From Candidatus Gastranaerophilales bacterium (lineage in GTDB: Bacteria; Cyanobacteriota; Vampirovibrionia; Gastranaerophilales; Gastranaerophilaceae), in contig JAQUVW010000001.1 of the NCBI GenBank assembly GCA_028693235.1, positions 346,616 through 410,615 of the forward strand: a stretch of DNA of 64,000 nucleotides, read 5' to 3'. Shown here piece after piece: positions 40,753 to 50,055 of this stretch. The notes below the pieces were generated by a model. It was not told the origin of the DNA. It saw nothing but the letters and a program-made list of their open reading frames with translations, and ran no database searches. Numbering within the stretch: position 1 is the first letter of the stretch; every line of letters starts with the position of its first letter. Position numbers and translations under genes: made by a program.

Positions 40753-42357
40753 ATGGAAACTTATGGTATTGAAAAATTTGGTATTATTGAACCAAAAGCA
40801 GTTTATCGCAATTTGTCAGCGGCTCAATTGACAGAAGCTGCATTACGCAGAGGCGAAGGCTCCTTGAGTAACTCAGGTGCTTTAGTTGTTACAACTGGTA
40901 AATACACAGGTCGTTCACCTAAGGATAAATTCATCGTTGATACTGATGGTGTTCACAACGAAATTGCTTGGGGTAAAGTAAATCGTCCTATCAGCAGAGA
41001 AAAATTTAATGCAATCAAAGGTAAAATCGCTGCATACTTACAAAATAGAGAAATCTTTATTTTTGACGGATTTGCCGGTGCTGATAAAAAATACACTCAA
41101 AAATTCAGAGTTATCAATGAGTTAGCAAGTCAAAACATGTTCATTCATAACTTGTTAATTCGTCCAACAAGCGAAGAATTAGCTAGCTATGGAGAACCTG
41201 ATTTCACAATTTTAAGTGCTCCTGGCTTTAAATGTGATCCTGAAGTCGATGGTGTAAATTCAGAAGCTTGCATCGCTATTGACTATGAAGCACGCACTAT
41301 TATCATTTGCGGTTCAGCTTATGCAGGTGAAATTAAAAAATCTGTATTTGCGACAATGAACTATGTAATGACAAAGAAAAACGTTCTTCCAATGCATTGT
41401 TCAGCTAATATGGACCCTGAAACTCATGAAACAGCGGTATTCTTTGGCTTGTCCGGAACAGGTAAAACAACATTATCAGCTGACCCTGCTCGTAAGTTAA
41501 TTGGTGATGATGAACATGGTTGGTCACCGGATGGTGTATTTAACTTTGAAGGTGGTTGTTACGCAAAATGTATCAATCTATCAGCAGAAAATGAACCTGA
41601 TATTTATAATGCAATCAAATTTGGTTCATTGGTTGAAAACGTAATTATGGATTCAGAAACTCGTGAATTTGATTTTACAGATGGCTCTTTAACTGAAAAT
41701 ACTCGTGTAGGTTATCCTGTAAATTATATTAACAATGCTGCTATTCCGAGTATGGGTGGAATTCCGAAAGTTGTTATTTTCTTAACAGCTGATGCTTTCG
41801 GCGTATTGCCTCCAATCTCAAGATTAGACCAAAATGCGGCTATGTATCACTTTGTAACCGGCTTCACTTCAAAATTAGCTGGTACTGAACGTGGTATTAC
41901 AGAACCTCAACCGACATTCTCAACATTGTTTGGCGAACCATTTATGCCTATGGATGCTTCAGTTTACGCTAAAATGCTAGGTGATAAACTTGAACAATAT
42001 GGCACAAAAGTTTACTTAGTGAATACAGGTTGGGCTGGCGGCAGTGCATCTGCAGGTGCTAAGAGAATGAAATTAGGATATACTCGTGCAATGGTTACAG
42101 CTGCTTTAAACGGTTCATTTGATAACGTCGAATTCAAACATCATGATGTGTTCAACGTTGAATATCCAACCAGCTGTCCGAATGTACCTGATGAAAAATT
42201 AGATGCTCGTGGAATGTGGGCAGATAAAGCTGCTTATGATGAACAAGCTAATAAACTTGCTCAAATGTTCGTCGACAACTTTGCCGCTAAATACCCGAAT
42301 ATGCCATCAAACATTGTTGAAGCAGGTCCAAAACCTAAAACAAAAGCTAATGTTTAA
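40753..42357 (+). CDS. pckA: Phosphoenolpyruvate carboxykinase (ATP)
   Basis: 534 residues, the standard length. P-loop GLSGTGKTT (232-240), metal and substrate motifs RSPKDKF (54-60), HGWSPDGVFNFEGGCYAK, and GWAGGSASAGAKRMKLGYTR. It interconverts oxaloacetate + ATP with PEP + CO2 + ADP. In fermenters it can run toward oxaloacetate (CO2 fixing, ATP forming), feeding the Na+ pump encoded just upstream, or toward PEP. RBS AAAGGAG, ATG 40753. Confidence 0.96.
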   Translation: METYGIEKFGIIEPKAVYRNLSAAQLTEAALRRGEGSLSNSGALVVTTGKYTGRSPKDKFIVDTDGVHNEIAWGKVNRPISREKFNAIKGKIAAYLQNREIFIFDGFAGADKKYTQKFRVINELASQNMFIHNLLIRPTSEELASYGEPDFTILSAPGFKCDPEVDGVNSEACIAIDYEARTIIICGSAYAGEIKKSVFATMNYVMTKKNVLPMHCSANMDPETHETAVFFGLSGTGKTTLSADPARKLIGDDEHGWSPDGVFNFEGGCYAKCINLSAENEPDIYNAIKFGSLVENVIMDSETREFDFTDGSLTENTRVGYPVNYINNAAIPSMGGIPKVVIFLTADAFGVLPPISRLDQNAAMYHFVTGFTSKLAGTERGITEPQPTFSTLFGEPFMPMDASVYAKMLGDKLEQYGTKVYLVNTGWAGGSASAGAKRMKLGYTRAMVTAALNGSFDNVEFKHHDVFNVEYPTSCPNVPDEKLDARGMWADKAAYDEQANKLAQMFVDNFAAKYPNMPSNIVEAGPKPKTKANV

Positions 42358-42385
42358 TATGTCTTAGTGCATATTAAAACATAAG

Positions 42386-42419
42386 AAAAAGTCCTTGTTT
42401 TTAAACAAGGACTTTTTTT
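42386..42419. terminator. Bidirectional terminator pckA/nadA
   Basis: AAAAAGTCCTTG-TTTTTAAA-CAAGGACTTTTTTT, twelve-base perfect stem between convergent genes. Confidence 0.93.
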
Positions 42420-42438
42420 ATAAGAATTTATATAATAA

Positions 42439-43353
42439 TTAGCCGTTAATTTTTATCATTTTTTCAATAGTGTGGACTGCTTTTTTTCTAATATCTTCAT
42501 CTACAAATATCTCGTGTTGTTCGTTTTCTAAAGCGTTCAGAATGTCTTCTAAGTGATTCCATTTCATATTAGGACAGATGGCTTTAGGGCTTATGAGATA
42601 GAATTTTTTATCTTTTAAATCTCTTTCAAGTCTTTCAACGACTCCTTTTTCTGTTGCAATGATAAATTCTTTATTATCGCTGTTGGTAGCAAATTTAATA
42701 ATTCCAGTGGTGCTTCCAACGAAATCAGCAATAGATGATACAGATTGATGGCATTCAGGGTGAGCTAAAACGAGAGCATTAGGGTGATTATTTCTCATTT
42801 CTTGAACATCTTCTGCTGTAATTCTGAGGTGTGTCGGGCAGTAGCCAGGGTATGTGATAACTTCAACATTTTTAAGCATTGAGCCAACGTATGTTCCCAA
42901 ATATGTATCAGGTACAAACAAGACTTTTTCAGAATTTAGTGCCTTTACAACATTTACGGCATTTGCACTTGTGCAGCAAATATCAGATTCGGATTTCACT
43001 TCTGCTGTTGAATTTACATAGCAAACAACAGGAATTTCAGGGTATTTTGCTTTAAATTCTCTAAGTTGTTGAAGGTCTATCATGTCTGCCATTTTGCAAC
43101 CGGCTTCAATTCTCGGCAATAAAACTTTTTTGTTAGGAGATAGCATTTTCGCAGTTTCTGCCATAAAAGATACACCTGCAAAAACAATTGTATCCGCGTC
43201 AGTTTTAGCTGCCATTTGACTCAAGTATAAGGAGTCACCTACAAAGTCAGCGACTTCATCTATTTCAATGTTTTGATAGCTATGAGCTAAAATGACGGCA
43301 TTTTTTTCTTTTTTTAAGTTATTAATTTTTTCGATTAGTTCTTTTTTTTCCAT
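42439..43353 (-). CDS. nadA: Quinolinate synthase
   Basis: 304 residues. Motifs: VILAHSYQNIEIDEVADFVG, TIVFAGVSFMAETAK, CKMADMIDL, CYVNSTAEVKSESDICCTSANAVNVV and CPNMKWNHLEDILN, including the three Cys that hold the 4Fe-4S cluster. It condenses iminoaspartate with dihydroxyacetone phosphate to quinolinate for NAD synthesis. No nadB or nadC next to it. RBS AGGA before ATG 43353. Confidence 0.95.
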   Translation of the reverse strand: MEKKELIEKINNLKKEKNAVILAHSYQNIEIDEVADFVGDSLYLSQMAAKTDADTIVFAGVSFMAETAKMLSPNKKVLLPRIEAGCKMADMIDLQQLREFKAKYPEIPVVCYVNSTAEVKSESDICCTSANAVNVVKALNSEKVLFVPDTYLGTYVGSMLKNVEVITYPGYCPTHLRITAEDVQEMRNNHPNALVLAHPECHQSVSSIADFVGSTTGIIKFATNSDNKEFIIATEKGVVERLERDLKDKKFYLISPKAICPNMKWNHLEDILNALENEQHEIFVDEDIRKKAVHTIEKMIKING

Positions 43354-43525
43354 ATTCCTGACCCTAATATTTTAGCTCTTTAATTCTATTACAAACATAG
43401 TTAGAACTAAATATGTATTTCTAATTATATTATTAAGTTTTGTTAATTAAATTATGCTATTTTATAAAGAGATTTTGAGCATGTACCGATATATAAGATA
43501 TAAGGAGAAATCGAAAGGGAAGATT

Positions 43526-45433
43526 ATGACCAATAATGTTAGTGGAGCTTATAGCTATAGTAGTGTTATAAAATTGACGGATACTCAGCTCAAGCAAGTT
43601 TTAGAAGTTGCTTCAGATCAGGCGATGAAAGATAAAATCACTGCATCTGCTGTTGATGGTTTTACTTATGATGAAATTGTTGCCTTAGGTGATGTTGATG
43701 TGAATGTCGGAATTAAAATTATGACATTAGGCAAGTTTGAAGACACTGATGAAACAGATAAAACGACATCTTCAAATACCACAACTAATACAACGACTGA
43801 TAAAAAAGATGTTTCTCCGACTGATATTGACCCAGTGGGCACTGCTGCTTTTAGAGCAGAAGTTAAGTTGGCTAAATCAAAATATGATAATGAAAAAGAT
43901 GCTGCTGACAGCATAGGAAAAGAAATAGAATCAAGACAGGATAAAATGGAAGAGGCTCAAGCTGCTTTAGAAAAAGCCGTTGAAAAACTTTCCAGCAAAT
44001 CTGAAGATATTTCAAAAAACGTCAATGCATCTATGCAATCTATAATTAAGAAAGCTCAAAATGGTGAGTTGACTCAAGCAGAAGCAAAAGAAAAGCTTGG
44101 TGCTATAAAAGTTCCGGGGCTTACTTCTGAGCTTGGTAAAGTTGATGGACTTGAAGATGAAATTGATTCTTTAGCTAGTACATTAACTTCTTTAAGTAAT
44201 GCTTATCAATTAAAAGCTGCTAGTGCAGATGATATTGCTAAAAAATACGGCAATTTACTTGATACAGACTTGAATACCGTAAGTGTAAATTATGCGGGAC
44301 AAGTTGTTATCAATCAAATCGGAACAGGCGGACCGACAGAATCTGGTGCAGAAGGTATCAGTGCCACTGATATGGCTAAATTTGCTGCAATGACTACGGA
44401 TGAACTTACTGATGCTTTAAAAAATACAGACGCTGGTAAAGCCATAGTTGCAGCTATGAATGAAGCGGGTAAAGACTCTGGGCAAACTCTTACTGCGGAA
44501 GACTGTGCTTCAATTGTTCAAGATTTGATAAAAACAAATTCGACAGAAAATAAAGATTCTTCTGCAAAAGCTGCTTTTGGTACAGTGGGGGCTGCTGGAA
44601 TTTTGAATACCGTAAACGGTGTTGATAAAGAAGCAATGAACGCTGCTGCCAAAAAAGTTTGTGACTCAAAAGCTCAAGAAAGCAGTAACAAATGTAAAGA
44701 CCCTTATGTCGTTACGATTGATGGCAAAACCTATCAATTTATGAAGGAAAATGGCGACGGAAAATGGGATACCGCTGATATCTATGGTATTAATGATACA
44801 AAAGATAATACATTTGCTTCAATGAAAGAAGCTGATATTGATGGAAATGGCTCTGTTTCAGCAGCAGAATTGTCTAAGATGGGCATAAGGCTTGTTGAAG
44901 TAGATAATGGAAAATTGCAGGTTAATGATTCCGGTAAAGATTTCGATTTGAGCAAAATTGATTCTATTAATCTTAATACATTGCGTGATTCCAATGAAAA
45001 TAACGGCGAGACCGGTACTTTCGGTAATTTTGATTTGAATTTGAAAGACGGACGTACAATTGTCGGTGAACAAACATTTGAAGAAAAAAGTACTTTGGAA
45101 AAAATGTTTGATGGAGTTAAAAACTTCTTCTCAGGTTTGGCGAATGCAGTTATCAATAGATTTAAACTTGACCCTGATACAGTAAAATTATATTCTGGTG
45201 CTGGTGTAGGAGCTATGCAGGATGCTAAAGCTATAAAAAAAGACGTAAAAGGTGTAGTTGAAGCTGCTTCATCAAATGTCGATTCGACATCGAAAGTTCT
45301 GAGCGATGCAGAGGGTGCAGGATACGGTGTTGATGAAAAGAAACAATCCGCAAGTCAAGCAAAGCAACAAGAAGAAGTTCAAGTTCAGCAAAAACAAGAA
45401 GTCCAAAAGAAAAAGAAACTGGAAGAAGTATAA
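43526..45433 (+). CDS. Large hypothetical protein with coiled coil and EF-hand-like motif
   Basis: 635 residues from ATG 43526 (AAAGGGAAG). No signal peptide or membrane helix. Residues about 85-110 are Thr-rich, 120-190 form a coiled coil, and about 425-455 hold an EF-hand or dockerin-like calcium loop, DIDGNGSVSAAELSKMGI, with a second acidic NGDGKWDTAD just before it. C-terminus Lys/Gln-rich. No known family. A large calcium-binding scaffold or adhesin-like cytoplasmic protein is possible; the terminator right after shows a single-gene unit. Confidence 0.8.
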   Translation: MTNNVSGAYSYSSVIKLTDTQLKQVLEVASDQAMKDKITASAVDGFTYDEIVALGDVDVNVGIKIMTLGKFEDTDETDKTTSSNTTTNTTTDKKDVSPTDIDPVGTAAFRAEVKLAKSKYDNEKDAADSIGKEIESRQDKMEEAQAALEKAVEKLSSKSEDISKNVNASMQSIIKKAQNGELTQAEAKEKLGAIKVPGLTSELGKVDGLEDEIDSLASTLTSLSNAYQLKAASADDIAKKYGNLLDTDLNTVSVNYAGQVVINQIGTGGPTESGAEGISATDMAKFAAMTTDELTDALKNTDAGKAIVAAMNEAGKDSGQTLTAEDCASIVQDLIKTNSTENKDSSAKAAFGTVGAAGILNTVNGVDKEAMNAAAKKVCDSKAQESSNKCKDPYVVTIDGKTYQFMKENGDGKWDTADIYGINDTKDNTFASMKEADIDGNGSVSAAELSKMGIRLVEVDNGKLQVNDSGKDFDLSKIDSINLNTLRDSNENNGETGTFGNFDLNLKDGRTIVGEQTFEEKSTLEKMFDGVKNFFSGLANAVINRFKLDPDTVKLYSGAGVGAMQDAKAIKKDVKGVVEAASSNVDSTSKVLSDAEGAGYGVDEKKQSASQAKQQEEVQVQQKQEVQKKKKLEEV

Positions 45434-45460
45434 TAGACATCATTTAAACACGATAATTAT

Positions 45461-45488
45461 AAAGCCGCCTATCAGGCGGCTTTTATTT
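45461..45488 (+). terminator. Terminator
   Basis: AAAGCCGCC-TATCA-GGCGGCTTT followed by TATTTAG, nine-base perfect stem after the EF-hand gene. Confidence 0.88.
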
Positions 45489-45541
45489 AGCAAATAATTT
45501 TATTTTCAGCTTTTATATTGATGTAAGAAAATGGTCTTTAA

Positions 45542-46189
45542 ATGAAAATTTCGTGTTCAAAATATTTATGTAATCCAAGTGTGACAAAGTGCACTTCTGT
45601 TGCTTTTTCATCCAAAATAGTGCCTGAAAAGACGGAAACAAAGCGTGATAGGTCTATTCTTCGCGGTTTATATTATGATATTGTGGGCGAATTTTGCTCA
45701 TCGGACAAAAATATTATATTAATGACAAAAGATGGAGAGAGTGTCAATGCTCTTATATCAAAGCCGAAGCGTGATGACTGGTATGTTCTCTCAGGTGGTG
45801 ATTGCGTGGGGTCTGTTGTGCTGTCGCGAGCCAATGCAACTGTCCGAGGAAACAATTACCCCGAATATTACAAGGATAAACCTTACCTTTTTATAAATTC
45901 AATCAATTCATCAAAAGAATACAAGGGGGTAGGAACCCAGCTGGTTAGGGAATGTGTGAGGGAAAGCAGAAGGCGAGGATTCGACGGGCGATTGTGCCTC
46001 AACACGACGACTACAAAACCTGATTTCGGGTCTCCTGTTCCTTTTTATTACAAAATGGGATTTCAAGCTGCAGACAAAGATAAACAATCTATGATTGAAG
46101 CCGCTATTAACAACGGAGCACCTATTCCTGCTTCTTGCACTGCTGTTACGATGTTTTTACCTAAAGATGTAATTGAAAAAATTAAATAA
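45542..46189 (+). CDS. GNAT-like acetyltransferase
   Basis: 215 residues. Acetyl-CoA-binding motif A: YKGVGTQLVRECVRESRRRG (Q/R-x-x-G-x-G/A-like) and beta5 region PVPFYYKMGFQ. An N-terminal extension of about 70 residues has two Cys (YLCNPSVTKCTS). The substrate is not predictable. Weak RBS; ATG 45542. Confidence 0.8.
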   Translation: MKISCSKYLCNPSVTKCTSVAFSSKIVPEKTETKRDRSILRGLYYDIVGEFCSSDKNIILMTKDGESVNALISKPKRDDWYVLSGGDCVGSVVLSRANATVRGNNYPEYYKDKPYLFINSINSSKEYKGVGTQLVRECVRESRRRGFDGRLCLNTTTTKPDFGSPVPFYYKMGFQAADKDKQSMIEAAINNGAPIPASCTAVTMFLPKDVIEKIK

Positions 46190-46270
46190 TAACTCAGAAA
46201 GTATGCCCTCCTTTCCGATAAAATTTGTCATTGCGCTTTCTATAATCTTTTAAAACAAACAGGAGATTAT

Positions 46271-46825
46271 ATGAAAAACATTTTGGTTATAAACGGCGCT
46301 GATAACTTTTCTTCGGCTAAAGGGTGTTTAAGTCAGACAATTTTTGAAAATATTGTCGAATATCTTGTTTCTAAAAATAATATTAAAACCACGTCATTAG
46401 CGAATGGGTATATTGTTGCAAAAGAGCATGATAAATACTTGTGGGCAGACGTAATTATTTTTCAGTTTCCTATATATTGGTTTTCTTGCCCGATTGGTTT
46501 GCAAAAATACATTGAAAAAGTTTATGAGAAAAACATATTTTATTCCGATTGTTCTTGTGAATATGGTTCTTGTGGTTGTTTAGAGGGTAAAGAGTATATG
46601 TTTTCACTTACGTGGTCAGCACCTGAAAAGGCTTTTTCTGCAAGTAAGAATACATTTTTTGAAGGTAAAAATGTTGATGAAATTTTGATTGCGTTGCATA
46701 AAACGCAAGAATATTGTGGACTAAAAAGGTTACCAACTTTTTCGGTTTTTGGAGCTGAAAAGTTGCCTGATGTAAAAAAATATATAGAACAATTACAAAT
46801 TCATTTAAATGGTATCTTTAATTGA
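46271..46825 (+). CDS. Flavodoxin-fold NAD(P)H quinone reductase (MdaB-like)
   Basis: 184 residues. FMN-binding N-terminus (LVINGADNFSSAKGCL), then WADVIIFQFPIYWFSCPIGL and IEKVYEKNIFY as in the MdaB/NQO family, followed by an unusual Cys insertion (DCSCEYGSCGCLEG, five Cys in 14 residues, about 96-109) before the LTWSAP-type segment. The insertion could bind metal or form disulfides. Reduces quinones or similar with NAD(P)H; RBS AGGAG. Confidence 0.85.
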   Translation: MKNILVINGADNFSSAKGCLSQTIFENIVEYLVSKNNIKTTSLANGYIVAKEHDKYLWADVIIFQFPIYWFSCPIGLQKYIEKVYEKNIFYSDCSCEYGSCGCLEGKEYMFSLTWSAPEKAFSASKNTFFEGKNVDEILIALHKTQEYCGLKRLPTFSVFGAEKLPDVKKYIEQLQIHLNGIFN

Positions 46826-46882
46826 TTTCGTATCGCAATTTTGGGTATAAAATGCTATAATGACCAGTAGGTGTTATTTAAG

Positions 46883-47263
46883 ATGTTTACAGATGAACTC
46901 ATCATACTAGAATCATCGCTCCGTAATTATATGCTCGACTCATTGAATGAGGGGGGAAGACCCGGCGTGTCCGCTATGAAATACAGAGGGCTAACATTAA
47001 ATATCGATGATAGGGATAAGGAAACACCTGTTTTCAAGGTTAGAATTGCTGCTTTAGAGGCTGCCTTTAGAATACGGGATGGCATAAAAATTACTGGCAG
47101 TTTGGCGGGTGACGAAAAACTTGTCGAAAAATGGTATTTTAGGGGCTATAATAAGCAACAAATGGAAGAAATTGTTTCAGGTTCTGATAAAAATCTTGGT
47201 GAAAAAGTTAGAGAAGCCATTAGTAGGGATTTTGTTCAAAACTTTATTAATAATATGAAATAA
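46883..47263 (+). CDS. Hypothetical protein
   Basis: 126 residues from ATG 46883 with AGGTG about nine bases upstream; a TATAAT box (46856) sits just ahead. Mixed alpha/beta, with GGRPGVSAMKYRGLTLNI and a C-terminal helical half. No family recognised. Confidence 0.7.
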   Translation: MFTDELIILESSLRNYMLDSLNEGGRPGVSAMKYRGLTLNIDDRDKETPVFKVRIAALEAAFRIRDGIKITGSLAGDEKLVEKWYFRGYNKQQMEEIVSGSDKNLGEKVREAISRDFVQNFINNMK

Positions 47264-47270
47264 AAAATGA

Positions 47271-47293
47271 AAAAGCCGAGATTCTCGGCTTTT
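47271..47293. terminator. Bidirectional terminator
   Basis: AAAAGCCGAG-ATT-CTCGGCTTTT, perfect ten-base stem between convergent genes. Confidence 0.9.
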
Positions 47294-47296
47294 GAC

Positions 47297-47656
47297 TTAT
47301 ATTTTCACTCTAAGTTTTTCGATTTCTTCGTTGTAAGATTTCAACCTTTTAATAGCGTCTTCATTATTGTTCAAGATTATTTCTCTTATGGTTCTTGCTT
47401 GCTTTTGTTCAATTTGATAGATTTCGTTTAGAGTTTTTGCTGTTTGATTTGCTTTTCTGATAGCATTTTGCCGGCTAATGTATTCTTCTGTGTTCGATAT
47501 ATCAACGAGTTTTTTGTCTATTATCTTGTAGTTACTTTTGTTTGCAATTTTTTTGTGTGTTTCCTCATCTATTTCAATAAAGGGTGTTGCTGGATTTTGA
47601 GGGATATCCCAAAATTCTTTGATTTTACCATTTTCATCATATAAAACTTTAATCAT
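47297..47656 (-). CDS. Tail fibre assembly-like hypothetical protein
   Basis: 119 residues: N-terminal DENGKIKEFWDIPQNPATPF and VDISNTEEYIS segment, then a charged helix (TLNEIYQIEQKQARTIREII). The start with a FxD...W...P-like pattern and its position directly after a tail-fibre-like gene recall small fibre assembly or tail-tip proteins; identification is weak. It overlaps the fibre-like gene stop. Confidence 0.55.
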   Translation of the reverse strand: MIKVLYDENGKIKEFWDIPQNPATPFIEIDEETHKKIANKSNYKIIDKKLVDISNTEEYISRQNAIRKANQTAKTLNEIYQIEQKQARTIREIILNNNEDAIKRLKSYNEEIEKLRVKI

Positions 47657-48612
47657 TAGTTTGCTCCTTTTGTTTTGAAAAATGTCATTTGTGAGTTGGA
47701 ACCGTTTCCGCTAACGTGATAGTAATAATTTTTAGGAATAGGGACAATCATTTGTAGAGTGTTGTCGATGTCCGTTATTTTTGTGTGTGCGATGGTTGTA
47801 CCCAATGAGCTTGTGGGACCAATGTTGAGATAAAATGCTTGATTATTGTTTAGATATGCTCTCAGAAATAGAAAACCATCAGTTGTTGCTTGATAGAGTG
47901 TGTTCCAGCTTTGGTTTATTGGGGTAGAATAGTCAATCATAGCGTTTTGTGAAATTGTATTTTTGGCTTGAGTTGTAATGTTATCGAGGTTTTGTTCGGT
48001 GTTGGAGTTTACGTTGTAACCGTTTTGGTTAAATGGAAAGATTTCAATACTTTTGCCTGATTCAGCGTCGACAGTTAGTTTTCCTAGGGCAACTTTGTTG
48101 TATGCTACCCAAGTGGCTCCGTTGTATTTTTGAGATTTTATTGGCTCATTTGATGTATCAATCCAGATGTCGTTGGTTGTTGGTGAGGTTGGTACTGTTT
48201 TTTGTTTGTAGATTGTGTTTTTTAGAACCTCAGTGGTTCCTGTTATATCGATAAAAATATTGTGGGTGCCTTCTATTAATGATTCGCAATTAATAGGAGT
48301 TATGCCGCTTAATAGTTTTGATTCGCCCAATGCGTCTGTAATTGTGAATGGATTGTTGAAATATATTGTGTTACCCGACAAGGATAGCACTGTTCCGGTT
48401 GAAGAGTTTATGCATAGTCTTGTTTTGACTTCTTTAAGGTCGTTTTTTGCGTCAGTTACTGTTGTCGAAATGTTTTGAATGTTTGTGTTTGTTTCATTTA
48501 GCCCTGTGTTTAATTCCGTTAAATAGTCTATTACTTTAGAAAAGTTTGAGTTTACCTCGTTTGCTTTGGCTTTTGTTCCAGGGATAAATGTAAATGGTAT
48601 TTTGTAGCTCAT
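47656..48612 (-). CDS. Phage tail fibre-like protein, outside the prophage
   Basis: 318 residues. N-terminus IPFTFIPGTKAKANEVNSNF is the phage fibre/collar pattern (A-x-x-V-N-x-N-F), followed by a coiled coil (LNETNTNIQNISTTVTDAKN) and Asn/Thr-rich beta regions with KYNGATWVAYNKVALG typical of fibre proteins and a beta-rich C-terminus. It lies about 20 kb from the prophage in the opposite part of the window, so it is either part of a phage remnant or an acquired fibre gene. ATG 48612 follows GAAAGGA. Confidence 0.7.
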   Translation of the reverse strand: MSYKIPFTFIPGTKAKANEVNSNFSKVIDYLTELNTGLNETNTNIQNISTTVTDAKNDLKEVKTRLCINSSTGTVLSLSGNTIYFNNPFTITDALGESKLLSGITPINCESLIEGTHNIFIDITGTTEVLKNTIYKQKTVPTSPTTNDIWIDTSNEPIKSQKYNGATWVAYNKVALGKLTVDAESGKSIEIFPFNQNGYNVNSNTEQNLDNITTQAKNTISQNAMIDYSTPINQSWNTLYQATTDGFLFLRAYLNNNQAFYLNIGPTSSLGTTIAHTKITDIDNTLQMIVPIPKNYYYHVSGNGSNSQMTFFKTKGAN

Positions 48613-48777
48613 AATATTCCTTTCTTGCTTATGGCTTTGGTTGACAGGAATAGTATGGCATTTTTTTATTTTGCAAATTTGTTTTTTGTCATCGATAGGT
48701 GTTTTAATAACATGTTCAAAATGTAATCAATTACGGAAAGTGTAAATATTTCGATTCAATGATGCGTAATCGATAGG

Positions 48778-49899
48778 TTATAATTTTATTTTTATAGATA
48801 GTTTTTTGTATTTTTCAAGGGTGCTTTTTCCTGAAATATCTATTTCGGCAAATTTTACATATTCCCATGCATTGATTACGTTGTCGTTTTCAAGCGTATC
48901 GAGGGCTTTTTCGATGTTGTTTCTGATTACAGAGGGTCGTAGCGATGTAGTTTGAGATTTTATGAGGTCAACAATTGAACAACATTTAATTTTTAAGTTC
49001 ATCTTTTTTTCAATGTATGCTCTGTAGTAAATGAATTCTCCGATTAATTTTTCTGTAATTTGTGTTTTGGGATTGTATTCAATTAATTTTTTAGATAAAT
49101 AATATGAGGCACTCGGCAGTTTTAAAAGAGTAAGAGCATATTTATAGTTGCCCCTTTCTTTTATATCAATGAGCCCTAAGTTTTTGATGAAATATAAAGC
49201 TTCTTTGATTAGGACTAATTGTTTTGCATTATTGGTTTTTATATTTCTATAATTTTGAATGTCAGACGCAGATATTTCAATTAGCCTATTTGGTAAAACA
49301 TCTATAAAAACGCTCATAACAATGTTGAAAATATCAAGAAATGCAGGTTTGTAATCAATTTTTTGGGTTTCAATATCTTTCTTATCAAAAATGACAGCAC
49401 GTGGTGAATTATTCGATAAAGAAGTGCTTGCTTCTATTCCTTTTATTCCTAATTTGTTAAATACACTGTTCCAAATATTATCAACAAATTCTTCAAAAAT
49501 TTGTTCAATTTTATGCTCATCAAAAGCCAAATTTATCTCTAATTTTGTTTCTTCAATAAATTTTAAAGAAATAATGAAATAGCTATCTTCTAAAGAAGCC
49601 CCTTCAATAAAGGTTGTTTGAATTTTTATAACGCCTGAATATTTCGCTTGATTATTGCTTAGTTTGAAATCGTATGGAGCACTAATAAACCTGCTTTCGA
49701 AATAGAAATCTTTATACTTCTCATCAATTTGCCCCAAAAAACTAATTTCATTTTCACTAAGATAGTATTTATAAATTTTTTCTTTTGTAACCTCAAGCCC
49801 ATATAAATTGTCTGATACGACGTTAAGGCAAAATCTGGTTATACATTTTGCTATCATTAATTCTTGTGTAAAGTTGTTTGGAGTCTGTGTTTTTGGCAT
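48778..49899 (-). CDS. Hypothetical protein with two winged-helix-like segments
   Basis: 373 residues, no recognised domain. Two short stretches look like winged-helix DNA-binding parts: VLIKEALYFIKNLGLIDIKE (about 237-256) and RPSVIRNNIEKALDTLENDN near the C-terminus. The overall layout is compatible with a replication-initiation or regulatory protein of a mobile element, but no catalytic motif is visible. It may belong to the same acquired island as the fibre-like gene. Confidence 0.55.
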   Translation of the reverse strand: MPKTQTPNNFTQELMIAKCITRFCLNVVSDNLYGLEVTKEKIYKYYLSENEISFLGQIDEKYKDFYFESRFISAPYDFKLSNNQAKYSGVIKIQTTFIEGASLEDSYFIISLKFIEETKLEINLAFDEHKIEQIFEEFVDNIWNSVFNKLGIKGIEASTSLSNNSPRAVIFDKKDIETQKIDYKPAFLDIFNIVMSVFIDVLPNRLIEISASDIQNYRNIKTNNAKQLVLIKEALYFIKNLGLIDIKERGNYKYALTLLKLPSASYYLSKKLIEYNPKTQITEKLIGEFIYYRAYIEKKMNLKIKCCSIVDLIKSQTTSLRPSVIRNNIEKALDTLENDNVINAWEYVKFAEIDISGKSTLEKYKKLSIKIKL

Positions 49900-49986
49900 A
49901 TATTAATTTTCTGTAACAATAAATGGGCTGAGTTGGCAATTTTTAATCAAGTATATACTTTGTATATATAAGTAAAGGATATAAAA

Positions 49987-50055
49987 ATGAGAATATTGTT
50001 AAATTTTTTGAATAGAAAAAAACGCTTTTCAGCAATGGTCCTTTTGAATATTTAA
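49987..50055 (+). CDS. Tiny ORF, 22 residues, with promoter-like sequence
   Basis: MRILLNFLNRKKRFSAMVLL-NI from ATG 49987, with AAAGGA well placed upstream, and TTGGCA/TATACT (49933-49959, spacing 15) before that. Basic and hydrophobic. Ends inside the 3' end of the thioesterase gene. Coding status is uncertain; the promoter-like pair and RBS are what support it. Confidence 0.3.
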   Translation: MRILLNFLNRKKRFSAMVLLNI

